From Natrinema pallidum DSM 3751 (GTDB lineage Archaea > Halobacteriota > Halobacteria > Halobacteriales > Natrialbaceae): a DNA stretch of 64,000 bases. Below are positions 51,524 to 60,999 of this stretch, piece by piece. The stretch spans positions 57,278 to 121,277 of the forward strand of contig NZ_AOII01000032.1 in the NCBI RefSeq assembly GCF_000337615.1. The letters are read 5' to 3'. A model generated the notes under the pieces. That model was not told the origin of the DNA and searched no databases. It worked only from the letters and a program-made list of their open reading frames with translations. Numbering within the stretch: position 1 is the stretch's first letter; every line of letters begins with the position of its first letter. A program made the translations under genes and the position numbers.

Positions 51524-53111
51524 CGTCGATCTGCTCCTTCCGCTGCTGATCGCCGTACCGATCCTCGCGGCGACGCTCCCGATCGCGCTGGGCCTGTGGC
51601 TCGACCGAACGGGCTGGACTGTCGCCACACTCACGACGAGCGCGCTCTTCATCGGGGCGACCGCTCTCGCGAGCATCGTCTACACTCGCGGCGCGGACGT
51701 CACCCACACGCTCGGCGGCTACTCCCGCGAGTTTGGGATCGAACTCGTCGCCGATCAGTTCTCGATGCTGATCGTCCTGCTCGTGACCGCCGTCGCCACC
51801 GGCGTCCTCGCGTACACGCGCCGGGGCGGCCCGCGCGGAAACACGTTCTACACCGCCTACCTGCTGCTGACCGCCGGGCTGCTCGGCATCTCGCTGACCG
51901 GCGACGTGTTCAACCTGTTCGTCTTCCTCGAGATCACGAGCCTGGCGACCTACGCGCTGGTCGCCAGCGGCGACGGTCCCGAAGCGGCGGTCGCCTCCCT
52001 GAAGTACCTGATCCTGGGCACGATCGCCGCGTCGATGTACCTGATCGGCGTCGCGTTCGTCTTCATGGCGACGGGGACGCTGAACATGCTCGAACTCGCC
52101 GACGCGATTCCCGCCGCGGAGAGTCAGACGCTGATCCATACCGGCGTCGCGTTCATCGTCGTCGGCTTCGCCGTGAAGGTCGCTCAGTGGCCGCTGCACA
52201 CCTGGCAACCGAGCGCCTACCAGCAGGCTCCCGACGGCGTGACGCCGCTGATCGCCGCGCTCGTCTCAACTGCCTCCGCGTACGCGTTCGGCCGGCTGAT
52301 CGTGACCGTCTTCGGCGTCGAGTACCTCACCGCGATGCCGAACGCGGCTGCGGTCGTCCTCACCATCGGCTGCGTGAGCGTCCTCGCAGGAACGATACTG
52401 GCTGTCATCCAGACCGAGGTCAAGCGGATGCTCGCGTACTCGTCGGTCTCGCAGTTCGGACTCGTGATCGCCGCCTACGGCGTCGTCATCGCCGGGCGCT
52501 CCGAAACGGCTTTCATCGGTGCCGCGATCCATCTCGTCGGTCACGGTCTGGTGAAGGCCGGTCTCTTCCTGGGGGTTGCACTCGTCGCGCGGAGTTACGA
52601 CGCCCGCACCGTCGACGAGTATGCCGGCCTCGCCAAATCGCGACCGATCGCCGCCGGCGCGATCGCCGTGCTCTTGCTCTCGCTCGTCGGCGTCCCGCCG
52701 GGCGTCGGTTTCGTCGGCAAGTGGTACATCGCGCTCGGTGCCGTCCAGTCCGAACTGTGGCCCGTCGCCGCCGTGATCTTCCTCAGTACCATGCTCACCC
52801 TCGCCTACGCCGCTCGCCTGCTCGAGAAGATGTACTTCACGCCGTCCGCGACGGCCGAACGGCCACACGCGCCGGCCCCGGTCGCGACGGACGGCGGTGA
52901 TGCCGGACCCGACGATTCCGCTGCCGAACCCGCACGTGACGAACCCGGAGCCGCCATCGCCGCCATTCGCGGCGACCGATCGGAGGCTCCCGTTTCGACC
53001 GGCATGGTCGCGATCGTCGTCCTCGCCGCGCTCGGCGCCGTTGCCCTCGGCTTCGCGGGGGGAACGATCGCCGAACTACTCGATCCGTTCCTCACCGAGG
53101 TGATCAACTAA
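51516..53111 (+). CDS. mnhD: Mrp antiporter subunit D-like (NuoN/MnhD type), first copy
   Basis: A 531-residue membrane protein with about 14 helices. FNLFVFLEITSLATYALVA near 130 carries the key Glu of TM5-type helices, and FAVKVAQWPLHTWQPSAYQQAPDGVTPLIAA near 210-240 is the proton-channel stretch with the conserved Lys. It ends in an acidic soluble loop (about 460-495) before one last helix. One of three NuoL/N-like proteins in the operon; by resemblance the true MnhD. Confidence 0.92.
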   Translation: MSSVDLLLPLLIAVPILAATLPIALGLWLDRTGWTVATLTTSALFIGATALASIVYTRGADVTHTLGGYSREFGIELVADQFSMLIVLLVTAVATGVLAYTRRGGPRGNTFYTAYLLLTAGLLGISLTGDVFNLFVFLEITSLATYALVASGDGPEAAVASLKYLILGTIAASMYLIGVAFVFMATGTLNMLELADAIPAAESQTLIHTGVAFIVVGFAVKVAQWPLHTWQPSAYQQAPDGVTPLIAALVSTASAYAFGRLIVTVFGVEYLTAMPNAAAVVLTIGCVSVLAGTILAVIQTEVKRMLAYSSVSQFGLVIAAYGVVIAGRSETAFIGAAIHLVGHGLVKAGLFLGVALVARSYDARTVDEYAGLAKSRPIAAGAIAVLLLSLVGVPPGVGFVGKWYIALGAVQSELWPVAAVIFLSTMLTLAYAARLLEKMYFTPSATAERPHAPAPVATDGGDAGPDDSAAEPARDEPGAAIAAIRGDRSEAPVSTGMVAIVVLAALGAVALGFAGGTIAELLDPFLTEVIN

Positions 53112-55015
53112 TGGTTGCAGATATTCGACCGCTCGCCGCCGTGTTGGTGTCAGCGGTCGCCATCGTCCTGATCGTCGCGTCGCATCGTCGTCCGAACCTC
53201 CGCGAAGGCTGGTCGGTCGTCGCCGCCCTCGCGAAGTTCGGAATCATCGTCAGCATGCTTCCCGCGGTTATGGACGGGACCGTCTTCGCGTGGAGCCTCC
53301 GAGAGAGCACCGGGATTCAGTTCCTCTCGGGTATCGATTTCGCCCTTCGAGCCGATCCCCTGGGAATCTTCTTTGCCCTCCTCGCGAGTTTCCTCTGGAT
53401 CTTCACGTCCTTTTACGCCATCGGCTACATGCGCGGGCTCGACGAGCACTCCCAGACGCGCTTTTTCGCCTCCTTCGCGGCCAGCCTTTCAGCCGCCGTC
53501 GGGATCGCCTTTGCGGCGAATCTGGTGACGATCTTCGTCTTCTACGAACTGCTCTCGCTTGTCACGTACCCGCTAGTCGCCCACAACGAGGACTCCGAGG
53601 CGCGAATCGCCGGCCGAAAGTACATCACGTACACCTTCTTCGGCGGCGGCGTCTTTCTGCTCGCCGGGACCGCCATGATCTACTGGTTGACGAGTCTGGT
53701 CCGCAGCGGGCCGACGCTCGCCTTCGAAGCGGGCGGGATGGACGCGCTCGCCGCGGCCGCACAGGCCGAGCCGGTCTACGCGCAGGCCGCCTTCTTCCTG
53801 CTCATCGCCGGCTTCGGCGTCAAGGCCGCCTTGATGCCGCTTCACTCCTGGCTCGCCGACGCGATGGTCGCCCCGACGCCCGTTTCCGGATTGCTCCACG
53901 CCGTGGCGGTCGTCAAATCCGGTGCGTTCGGCATCGCCCGGGTCATTCTCGAGGTCTACGGTCCCGGGCTGATTCACGACCTACCGCTTGACGTTCCCGG
54001 CATCGGCACCGTCGGATTGAACATCCCCGTTGCCATCGTCGCCGCGTTCACGCTGACCGCGGCGAGCATCATCGCGATGCGGAAGGACCACCTCAAGCGC
54101 CGGCTGGCGTACTCGACGACGGCACAGCTGTCCTACATCGTGCTCGGGCTCTCGATGCTGCATCCGTACGCGATGGTCGGCGCGCTGTTTCACATTCCCG
54201 CCCACGCGTTCGCGAAGCTCACGCTGTTCTTCTGTGCGGGATCGATCCACGTCGAGACCCACACCGACTACATCAGCGAGATGGCCGGCATCGGCAAGCG
54301 GATGCCGCTAACGATGACCGCTTTCACGGTCGGTGCGGCCGGCATGGCCGGTCTCCCGCCGGTCGCCGGCTTCGTCAGCAAGTTCTACATGCTGCTCGGT
54401 GCCGGCTCCATGGGCGGCGAATACTGGCTGTTCGCCGCCGCACTGTTGCTCTCGGCCGTCCTCAACGTCGCGTACTTCTGGCCGGTCGTCTACACCGCGT
54501 TCTTCGAGAGCGAGGATCGCCACGACGCCAAACCCCTCCTCGAGTTCCCGCGGGGCGGGCTGGTCGAATCGTACGCCGACCGGTCCGACGCGGACGTCGC
54601 CGCCGACGGCGGGCAGCCGACCGATGGCGAAGCCGACCGATCCGATCCGGAGCGAGCCGACGCGGACGAGGACGGGACCGACGAGTACGCCGTCGACGAA
54701 TACCCGAGTGACGCCGAGGTTCCCGGCGGAGAGCAAGTCAGTTCCGTCGACCACCACGGCGATTTCGACGATCACCTGACCGGCGGGCCGCCGGCCGACG
54801 GCTGGCCGCGTCGGTCGCCGAGTACCGAGACCACGTGGCTGATGCTCGCGCCCATCGCCGTGATCGCGACCGGCGCGGTCGTCCTCGGTGTCGGCCCCGA
54901 CTACGCCGTCTTCCTCGACCTGGCGAGACAGATCGTCGGGGGCGTCTTCGGACTGCCCTTCGAGGAGTTGACTGCCGTTCCGTTCGACCGACTCGTGACG
55001 GAGGTGTCCACCTGA
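53111..55015 (+). CDS. Mrp antiporter D/A-like proton channel subunit, second copy
   Basis: A 634-residue protein with about 14 helices. IFVFYELLSLVTYPLVAH near 142 holds the conserved Glu, FGVKAALMPLHSWLADAMVAPTPVSGLLHA near 235 the conserved Lys and the LHSWLxDA motif of MnhA/NuoL. A 90-residue acidic insertion (about 480-570, rich in D, E and A) precedes the last helix. It could be the functional MnhA core since no full-length MnhA is present. Start overlaps the previous stop by one base. Confidence 0.9.
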   Translation: MVADIRPLAAVLVSAVAIVLIVASHRRPNLREGWSVVAALAKFGIIVSMLPAVMDGTVFAWSLRESTGIQFLSGIDFALRADPLGIFFALLASFLWIFTSFYAIGYMRGLDEHSQTRFFASFAASLSAAVGIAFAANLVTIFVFYELLSLVTYPLVAHNEDSEARIAGRKYITYTFFGGGVFLLAGTAMIYWLTSLVRSGPTLAFEAGGMDALAAAAQAEPVYAQAAFFLLIAGFGVKAALMPLHSWLADAMVAPTPVSGLLHAVAVVKSGAFGIARVILEVYGPGLIHDLPLDVPGIGTVGLNIPVAIVAAFTLTAASIIAMRKDHLKRRLAYSTTAQLSYIVLGLSMLHPYAMVGALFHIPAHAFAKLTLFFCAGSIHVETHTDYISEMAGIGKRMPLTMTAFTVGAAGMAGLPPVAGFVSKFYMLLGAGSMGGEYWLFAAALLLSAVLNVAYFWPVVYTAFFESEDRHDAKPLLEFPRGGLVESYADRSDADVAADGGQPTDGEADRSDPERADADEDGTDEYAVDEYPSDAEVPGGEQVSSVDHHGDFDDHLTGGPPADGWPRRSPSTETTWLMLAPIAVIATGAVVLGVGPDYAVFLDLARQIVGGVFGLPFEELTAVPFDRLVTEVST

Positions 55016-56853
55016 TGGCACTCGAGTTCCTGTCGATGGTCTACCCGCCGCTCATCGTCTTCGCTGCGGCGCTGCTCGTGCTCGTCCTGCCGCGGATCGC
55101 CGGCTTCGCCGTCGGCGCGCTCAGTCTCGCAGCCGTGCTTGCGATCTCGCTGGTCGCACCCGAGGGCCAGCATCTGGCCGGGACCTTTCTCGGGTTCGAT
55201 GTCGTCCCGTTCTACGTCGACGACTTCTCCCGAATGGTCGGGCTGGGCCTCGGCTTCCTCGGGGTCTGTAGCGTCATCTACGCCTACTCGAGCGAGGCCA
55301 GTAAGACGCTGGTCGCGTTCGCGCTCGTCTACGTCTCCTCGTCGATCGGGGCGGCCTTCGCCGGCGACTGGCTCGTGCTCCTGTTCATGTGGGAGTTGAT
55401 GGCCGTCACCAGCACGCTCGTGGTCTGGCACTACGGCGGCGAGGCGGTTCGGGCTGGCTTCCGATACGCGCTGTTCCACGGCACCGGCGGCGTGCTCGTG
55501 ATGATGGCGGTCGCGGTTCACTACGTCCAGACCGGTACCTTCGTCTACGACGGGGCCGGGATCGCAAACGGGATTCCGGCGCTGCTCGCGGTGCTGGGGA
55601 TGGGGGTCAACGTCGCATTTATCGGGGTCCACACCTGGCTCCCCGACACCTACCCGCGACCCCACATCGCGGCCTCCGTCTTCCTCTCGGTGTACACGAC
55701 GAAGACGAGCGCGTTCGTCCTCTACCGGGCGTTCCCGGTCGATGCCGGGAGCGATCTGGGCATTTACATCGCGTACATGGGCGGGCTGATGGCCGTCTAC
55801 GGCGCGACCTTTGCCCTGTTGCAACACGACATGCGGGCGCTCCTCTCCTATCACATTCAGGCCCAACTGGGCTATATCGTCGCCGGGATCGGTATGGCCA
55901 CGATGGGGTCGGATCTCGCCGCCGCCGGCGCGATGAGCCACCTGTTCAACAACGTGCTGTTCAAGAGCCTGCTGTTCATGGCCGTCGGCGTCGTCATCTA
56001 TCGCACCGGCGAGGAGGACTTGTACAAGTTGGGCGGCCTCTGGCGCGAGATGCCACTGACCGCGATCGGGTTCGGGTTCGGCGCACTCTCGATCACCGCG
56101 ATTCCGGGCTTCAACGGGTACGTCAGCAAAGGGATGCTCTTCGATGCAGCCGACCCCCACTACTACGGCCAGCCTGAGTATCAGGCGCTGTACTGGCTGC
56201 TCTGGCTCGGCGCGATCGGGACGCTGCTGTCCTTTATCAAGCTCGGCTACTACGTCTTCTTCCACGGCGAGAGCGATCTCGAGGTCGCGGACGCCAAACC
56301 CGGCCAGACCGTCGCGATGCTCGGGCTAGGCGGGGCCTGTCTCCTCTTCGGCGTCTGGTGGCAGGGACTGGCCGACCTCGCGCCGACGATCCACGGCCTC
56401 GAGTTCGAGTATTACGGCGGGCACAGCCATCTCCACCCCTACAGTTCGGGCCACCTGCAGACGGCGGGGGTACTGACCGGCGTCGCGGCCGCCACCTTCG
56501 TCGTCGTCCGGAAGCCGCTCTCGAAACTCGACCTCGGCGATCCGGCGATGGTCGTCTACCCTGCGACCTACGCCGTCAGTCGCTGGACGATGCTCGGCGT
56601 CACCGGAACCTACGCCGCCGTCGACCGGACCGTCGTCGGTGCGGTCAAACGCTGTTACTGGATCGGGAACAACCCCGTTCTCGCCGTCGACGCGGCGGCG
56701 GGGCAGTTGCCCGACTGGCTGGTCGCCGTCGACGAACGGCAGCCGACCGACGGCGGCCGCCCGTCGACGATCCACCTCCGGACCGGCATCGGGACCACCG
56801 TCCTGCTGTTGACGCTCGTCCTGACGGTGGTCCTGTGGCTCCTCGTCGTCTGA
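55015..56853 (+). CDS. Mrp antiporter D-like proton channel subunit, third copy
   Basis: A 612-residue protein with about 14-15 helices. LLFMWELMAVTSTLVVWHYGG near 123 has the conserved Glu, NVAFIGVHTWLPDTYPRPHIAASVFLS near 200 the HTWLPDxYPxP version of the channel motif, and SHLFNNVLFKSLLFMAVG near 305 the second Lys helix. It is the last gene of the operon; 42 bp separate it from the convergent recombinase-like gene. Confidence 0.9.
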   Translation: MALEFLSMVYPPLIVFAAALLVLVLPRIAGFAVGALSLAAVLAISLVAPEGQHLAGTFLGFDVVPFYVDDFSRMVGLGLGFLGVCSVIYAYSSEASKTLVAFALVYVSSSIGAAFAGDWLVLLFMWELMAVTSTLVVWHYGGEAVRAGFRYALFHGTGGVLVMMAVAVHYVQTGTFVYDGAGIANGIPALLAVLGMGVNVAFIGVHTWLPDTYPRPHIAASVFLSVYTTKTSAFVLYRAFPVDAGSDLGIYIAYMGGLMAVYGATFALLQHDMRALLSYHIQAQLGYIVAGIGMATMGSDLAAAGAMSHLFNNVLFKSLLFMAVGVVIYRTGEEDLYKLGGLWREMPLTAIGFGFGALSITAIPGFNGYVSKGMLFDAADPHYYGQPEYQALYWLLWLGAIGTLLSFIKLGYYVFFHGESDLEVADAKPGQTVAMLGLGGACLLFGVWWQGLADLAPTIHGLEFEYYGGHSHLHPYSSGHLQTAGVLTGVAAATFVVVRKPLSKLDLGDPAMVVYPATYAVSRWTMLGVTGTYAAVDRTVVGAVKRCYWIGNNPVLAVDAAAGQLPDWLVAVDERQPTDGGRPSTIHLRTGIGTTVLLLTLVLTVVLWLLVV

Positions 56854-56895
56854 GCGTCGTCGGAGGATCGACCGTCACCTGGACAGCCCGCGCGT

Positions 56896-58014
56896 TTACT
56901 CCGTCTTCGACTGCTCGTCGCGCCGCTTCGCGTCCGTCTCGGGCGACCGCTGCGTTTCCTGTACCACGATCGATTGCTCGAGGACCGACGCCCGCAAGGT
57001 CGGTTTCGACGCCGTCGCTTCGCGTCGGTACACGTCGTCGTGCTCTCGGCGGACACCCCGCGGCGTCAGGTAGTTCCCGTCGACATCGACGACGGCTGCC
57101 TCGCAGAGTCGCTTCAGGATCGACCGCGCGCCCTCGGTAGTGATCGCCGGCGGGGCGATCGACCGCTCGCGTGCGAGTTCCATCGCCGTCGCGTCCTCGA
57201 GCAGCGCCTCGATCTCGCGCTCGTCGTGGCCGCGATCGTCCAGCACCGACCGGACTCGCGCGGCGATCGACGGCGCATGCCCCGTCGGAAACAGCGGCCA
57301 GTCGTTCGACGGCGGATCGAGCACGACTCGATAGCGCCGCAACGGCGTCCGCGCACGGGCGGGAAGCGGTACGTCTTCGAGGCGCTGGGACTTCCCCAGC
57401 ACGCGGATCGTCCCGGTGTAGAAGTCGACGTCGTCCCAGGTCGCACCCGTACGACGGTCGTCCTCCGGGACCCGGAACAGCTCCGCGCCGCGGACCGTCG
57501 AGTGAGCGAGGACGGCGACCATCGCGTACTCGCGCAACCGAGTGCGGCGCTCGCTCGTCGACTGGGCGTCGGCCTCGAGCACCCGCTCGCGGACGTGGCG
57601 CTCGAGTGCGCGCCGCTGATCGGCCGTCCAGGAGTCGTCGGATGGCCGCGTGTCGGCGGTCGGCAATGCGGCCTCGGCGCGGTCGGTCGCCGCGGGGTTT
57701 CGCTCGAGGACGCCGCCATGAACACACCACGAGAGGAACGCGCGGACCACCGCGTAGTAGGTGCCGGCGGTCGAGGCAGTGTATTCCCCGCGCTCCGTCC
57801 GTCGGCGGAGTTCCTCGGCGTAAGCGCGCATGTGGTCGACCTCGAGCGCGAACAGCGACGTGCGATCGTGCTCTTCCTCGAGCCAGGTGGCCCACCGCCG
57901 GAGGATCGATTCCGCGTTGGACGCGTAGGCTCCCGCGCCCGAGCCGTCGGGGTCGCCGACGGCCTTTCGCTGGAGATAGGCGTCGACCGCGTCGGCGATC
58001 GCCACTTCGGTCAC
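56896..58014 (-). CDS. tyrosine-recombinase/integrase-like protein, nucleophile apparently missing
   Basis: A 372-residue protein. Residues about 1-115 are a SAM-like N-terminal DNA-binding domain (AIADAVDAYLQRKAVGD; VVRAFLSWCVHGGVLERNPA). The catalytic domain shows the first Arg in VLAHSTVRGAELF near 172 and a beta-hairpin Lys in IRVLGKSQRLEDVPL near 210. The second box reads YLTPRGVRREHDDVY near 321-335 (Arg present, His of H-x-x-R replaced by Pro), and where LGHxxxxTTxRY is expected the protein has VLEQSIVVQETQRS, with Ser in the place of Tyr. It could be inactive or use another residue. No att sites or other mobile genes are visible. Confidence 0.78.
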   Translation of the reverse strand: MTEVAIADAVDAYLQRKAVGDPDGSGAGAYASNAESILRRWATWLEEEHDRTSLFALEVDHMRAYAEELRRRTERGEYTASTAGTYYAVVRAFLSWCVHGGVLERNPAATDRAEAALPTADTRPSDDSWTADQRRALERHVRERVLEADAQSTSERRTRLREYAMVAVLAHSTVRGAELFRVPEDDRRTGATWDDVDFYTGTIRVLGKSQRLEDVPLPARARTPLRRYRVVLDPPSNDWPLFPTGHAPSIAARVRSVLDDRGHDEREIEALLEDATAMELARERSIAPPAITTEGARSILKRLCEAAVVDVDGNYLTPRGVRREHDDVYRREATASKPTLRASVLEQSIVVQETQRSPETDAKRRDEQSKTE

Positions 58015-58236
58015 GACGCGATCACCCGCCCCGGTATCGGACGGAGACGCGATCGCGAGCCTCCGCGTCGCCGCTCGTGGCGGGTATCACCGCGGCAAGA
58101 ACGGATCGTGCGGGGAACGCCACGGATCATTACTCGTTGGATACTGTTCCACGATCCTAAATCCGTGTTTCGGTCTCACGGATCGGAAAAGTGTGACCCG
58201 GCCGCGATCCGATCCGAAGCGTCCGTGTCTCTCGGG

Positions 58237-59304
58237 TTACCGCGTCGCGCCGAACCGGAGCACGTCCGCGTGGTCGCTGATGAGTCCGTCGACGCCGGCC
58301 GCTGCGAGCTGTTCGCCCTGGTACCACGTCGCGAGGGTGAAGACGTTCACGTCTCGGCCCTCCTCGTGTGCGACGGCGAGGAGATCGATGTCAGACCAGC
58401 CGGCTCCGTCCTCGTAGCGCTGATCGGCGTAAAACGGCGTTCCCCGAATCATGTGGTAGGGCGGATGAATCGCCTCGGAGTCGTAGCGTCGCGCGATTTC
58501 GACACCGTCCCGAACGGAGTTCCAGAGCAGCGGCGCGACGGCGTAGTCGGACGCGTCGCGGGTCGTCGCCAGCGCCGCCTCGTAAAACGACGAGAAGAGG
58601 TACTCGTGGTGGAAGTCGTCGACGATGTCGAGCACCCGCGCGACGAAGGGCTGCCAGCGTTGCTTCCGGTCCTCGAGTTCCGCCCGCGGCAGCGATTCGG
58701 CGAAGGCCACGTCGAACGACCCCGGGTTCTTCAGTTCGACGTTGACGCCGACGTGGGGCGGAATCGCCTCGAGGACGGACCGCAACCGGGGGACGGTTTC
58801 GCCGCTTGCGAGGACCTCGGCGTTCGTGACGGTCGCCGTGTCGGTCTCCCAGACAACGCCCTCGGTGTCGGTGAGGCCGCGCTCGCCGTCGTCGCGACCG
58901 GCGAGTCGGCTATCGTGGAACACGACGACGTCGTTTTCCGCGGTCGGAACGACGTCGATTTCGATCATGTCGGCACCGCGTGAGGGGGCGATGGCGGACT
59001 GTCCGCCGCGGGAAGCCGCGTCGACCGCGCCGACGGTGTTCTCGGGATAGAGGCCGGCGAAGCCACGGTGGGCGATCAGGTCCGGATCGCCGTCGCGACC
59101 GATGGAGTGGCTCCGTTTCGACTCGTCGTGTCGGCGGTTATCGGGAGCGTCGTCATCGCTCCCGCGACCGGGTGTTGCCCCCGCAGCGCTGCCGATTCCG
59201 GTCGCCGATGCGCCGGCAGCGACGATAAACGATCGGCGGCGAAGCGCGCCGCTGGACGTGTCCGGGTGGTCGGTTCGTCGCTCGTCGTCGTGTGTCTCGG
59301 ACAT
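58237..59304 (-). CDS. exported glycerophosphodiester phosphodiesterase
   Basis: A 355-residue enzyme. The Tat signal is LRRRSFIVAAGASATGIGSAAG near residues 22-43. The GDPD core has AHRGFAGLYPENTVGA near 76 (catalytic His, Arg and Glu-Asn), MIEIDVVPTAENDVVVFHDSRL near 112-132 with the metal E-x-D and the second His, and NVELKNPGSF near 185. DGLISDHAD at the end is the C-terminal family motif. It hydrolyses glycerophosphodiesters outside the membrane. Start: the ATG at 59304 sits about 26-35 bp after a TATA region, which is inside the longer frame from 59358. Confidence 0.92.
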   Translation of the reverse strand: MSETHDDERRTDHPDTSSGALRRRSFIVAAGASATGIGSAAGATPGRGSDDDAPDNRRHDESKRSHSIGRDGDPDLIAHRGFAGLYPENTVGAVDAASRGGQSAIAPSRGADMIEIDVVPTAENDVVVFHDSRLAGRDDGERGLTDTEGVVWETDTATVTNAEVLASGETVPRLRSVLEAIPPHVGVNVELKNPGSFDVAFAESLPRAELEDRKQRWQPFVARVLDIVDDFHHEYLFSSFYEAALATTRDASDYAVAPLLWNSVRDGVEIARRYDSEAIHPPYHMIRGTPFYADQRYEDGAGWSDIDLLAVAHEEGRDVNVFTLATWYQGEQLAAAGVDGLISDHADVLRFGATR

Positions 59305-59330
59305 CTGCAGGTCGGCAGAGCGGGACGACT

Positions 59331-59350
59331 GGTAAAACGAATTATAATAC
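59331..59350 (-). promoter_or_regulatory. TATA region of the phosphodiesterase gene
   Basis: The minus strand carries GTATTATAA and, next to it, CGTTTTACC, 26-46 bp before the ATG at 59304. Confidence 0.5.
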
Positions 59351-59552
59351 GTCTGCATAGTACGGTGGCTGACTATCCGTGCAAACGGTTTGCAGCATAC
59401 GTCTCTACACGGCCGCTCCGTCCGGCTGGCCGTCGGCGACAGTTCTCGAGAGCGATGCGCCGTTCGGAGTCGCTAGTTCCCGTGCTGTTATTTCATATAT
59501 CGCTATTTGATTTATACTGCAGCAGCGTCGGGCACGATTTCAGCGCGGCGAT

Positions 59553-59717
59553 TCAGGAGGGATGTTGATGCCTGATCTTCTCGGCCGTCATTCCCGGGAC
59601 CGGCGTCCCGCAGTCCTTGCACTTCCAGTCCGGCGTCGGGACGCCGGGTTCCTTCTCGAGGTCCTGTTTGAACTCGATGCGTGCGCCACACGGACACCGA
59701 TAGGTCGTGCGGGTCAT
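59553..59717 (-). CDS. small zinc-ribbon protein with two CxxC pairs
   Basis: A 54-residue protein. RCPCGARIEF near residue 8 gives C-P-C and KCKDCGTPVPG near 33 gives C-x2-C, a rubredoxin-like or zinc-ribbon arrangement. The PDWKCKDCG stretch is one that recurs in small RNA polymerase-binding proteins such as RbpA; a direct relation cannot be claimed. Start ATG at 59717, 23 bp after a TATA-like box. Confidence 0.75.
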   Translation of the reverse strand: MTRTTYRCPCGARIEFKQDLEKEPGVPTPDWKCKDCGTPVPGMTAEKIRHQHPS

Positions 59718-59740
59718 GCACGACCCAACCCGCCGGTGAG

Positions 59741-59750
59741 CGATAAACGG
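59741..59750 (-). promoter_or_regulatory. TATA box of the zinc-ribbon gene
   Basis: CCGTTTATCG on the minus strand, 23 bp before the ATG at 59717. Confidence 0.5.
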
Positions 59751-60000
59751 TTCGCCGGAGGACACCGGCCACAGGTCCGCGGCCTCGAGTGGGACAGCGC
59801 GCCGGGACCGACTCTGTCGTCTCCTTCCGGAATCGTTCGTCCAGATGGCCGCAAAGCCCGTCGAACGGGTCTTGACCCACCTACCGGGGGGCTGTCCGTT
59901 CATGAGGACATCCCGGGATCGCTTCGGACCGACCGCCGCGGTATTTCGGCGTCGACGATGGACCGGCCTCGAGCAACCGTCGGGACGCAGCTATCAAGGC

Positions 60001-60020
60001 CCCGGCAGGCGTCTGCCGGG
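60001..60020. repeat. inverted repeat just before the hydrolase start
   Basis: Arms CCCGGCAG and CTGCCGGG, 4-base loop, ending 7 bp before the ATG at 60028; a TATA-like CTATCAAGG lies on its left. The place suits an operator or a leader hairpin. Confidence 0.6.
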
Positions 60021-60027
60021 ATACGAG

Positions 60028-60762
60028 ATGCCCGAGGCACACCGTATTCCGGTCGGCAACGCGACGACGGACGCTGCTCCGACCGTCGCCGCCGTCCACC
60101 ACGAGGCAGACTCCGACGACTGGCTCGTCTGGTGCCATGGCCTGCGCAGCGACAAATCCGGGAGTTACGAGGCTCGGTGTCGCCGGGCCAGCGAAGCGGG
60201 GTACAACGCCGTCCGATTCGATGCCAGGGGCTGTGGCGAGTCCGACGGCCAGTTCATCGATTCGACGCTCGAGACGCGACTCACCGACCTCCGCCACGTC
60301 GTCGACTATTTCGATCCCCGATCCTACGCGCTGTTCGGCTCGAGTTTCGGCGGTAAAGTCGCCGTCCACGCCGCCGCCGAGGACGAGCGGGTCGAGGCGG
60401 TCGCGGCGCGTGCACCCGTGACGACCAGCGAGCAGTTCGACGAGTACCGGACCGTCGTCGAGCGCGAGGGGGCGTGGACGTTCGATACCGGCGACCGAAT
60501 CGAACGGCAGTTTTTCGACGCGCTCGAGCGCTACCCGTTCGACGACGTGGTCGGCGAACTCGACGTTCCGGTCGCGATCTTCCACGGCGGCGACGACGCG
60601 GTCGTCGATCCGGCCGATAGCTTCGCCGCCGCTGCGCGCCTCGAGACCGGCGTCCTCGTCGAGCGGTTCGCAGGCGAAGGCCACCGGTTTTCGGCGACCG
60701 GCGAGCAGCGACTGCGTGATCGGCTGTTCGACTGGCTCGCGTGGACGGACGCTCGCCAGTAG
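60028..60762 (+). CDS. alpha/beta hydrolase
   Basis: A 244-residue serine hydrolase. WLVWCHGLRSDKSGSY near residue 33 is the oxyanion strand-loop, RFDARGCGESDGQF near 65 the next motif, ALFGSSFGGKVAVHAA near 103 the nucleophile elbow G-x-S-x-G (here GSSFGG), and FHGGDDAVVDPADSF and GEGHRF near 220 the Asp and His of the triad. It looks cytoplasmic. Substrate unknown: esters or peptides; the compact form resembles the haloarchaeal YfhR/Ysgl-like family. Confidence 0.88.
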   Translation: MPEAHRIPVGNATTDAAPTVAAVHHEADSDDWLVWCHGLRSDKSGSYEARCRRASEAGYNAVRFDARGCGESDGQFIDSTLETRLTDLRHVVDYFDPRSYALFGSSFGGKVAVHAAAEDERVEAVAARAPVTTSEQFDEYRTVVEREGAWTFDTGDRIERQFFDALERYPFDDVVGELDVPVAIFHGGDDAVVDPADSFAAAARLETGVLVERFAGEGHRFSATGEQRLRDRLFDWLAWTDARQ

Positions 60763-60999
60763 CTGTTTCGGTCGCAATCGACCGCCGTCTCGGTTTATCA
60801 CGCTGCCCCCTTCTGATAAACCAGATATCGATATACGGACTTCGTGGTGTGATCGATTCCGTTCGCACGGACTGCCACGTCTCCGGCGAGGGGGCTCGCG
60901 TGCCACAGACGAGTCACGTCTCCGTCGGCAAACTTCCCGTCCGCGCCCGCGAGCAAACGTGTTTTCTGATCCAGAAAAACCGGACCGCTTTTGATATCC

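Larger units (their letters stand above)
59718..60027. other. 310-bp intergenic stretch
   Basis: Between the small zinc-ribbon gene (minus) and the hydrolase (plus), a divergent region. It holds a TATA-like box for each and the hairpin at 60001-60020. No gene. Confidence 0.45.

Noticed and set aside
54901..56265. Minus-strand frame opposite the third D-like antiporter gene
   Set aside because: His/Glu/Arg-rich composition is typical of the antisense of hydrophobic helices.
56896..58014. Integrated provirus or genomic island marked by the recombinase
   Set aside because: No tRNA, direct repeats, viral structural or transposase genes are nearby; the catalytic residues look lost.
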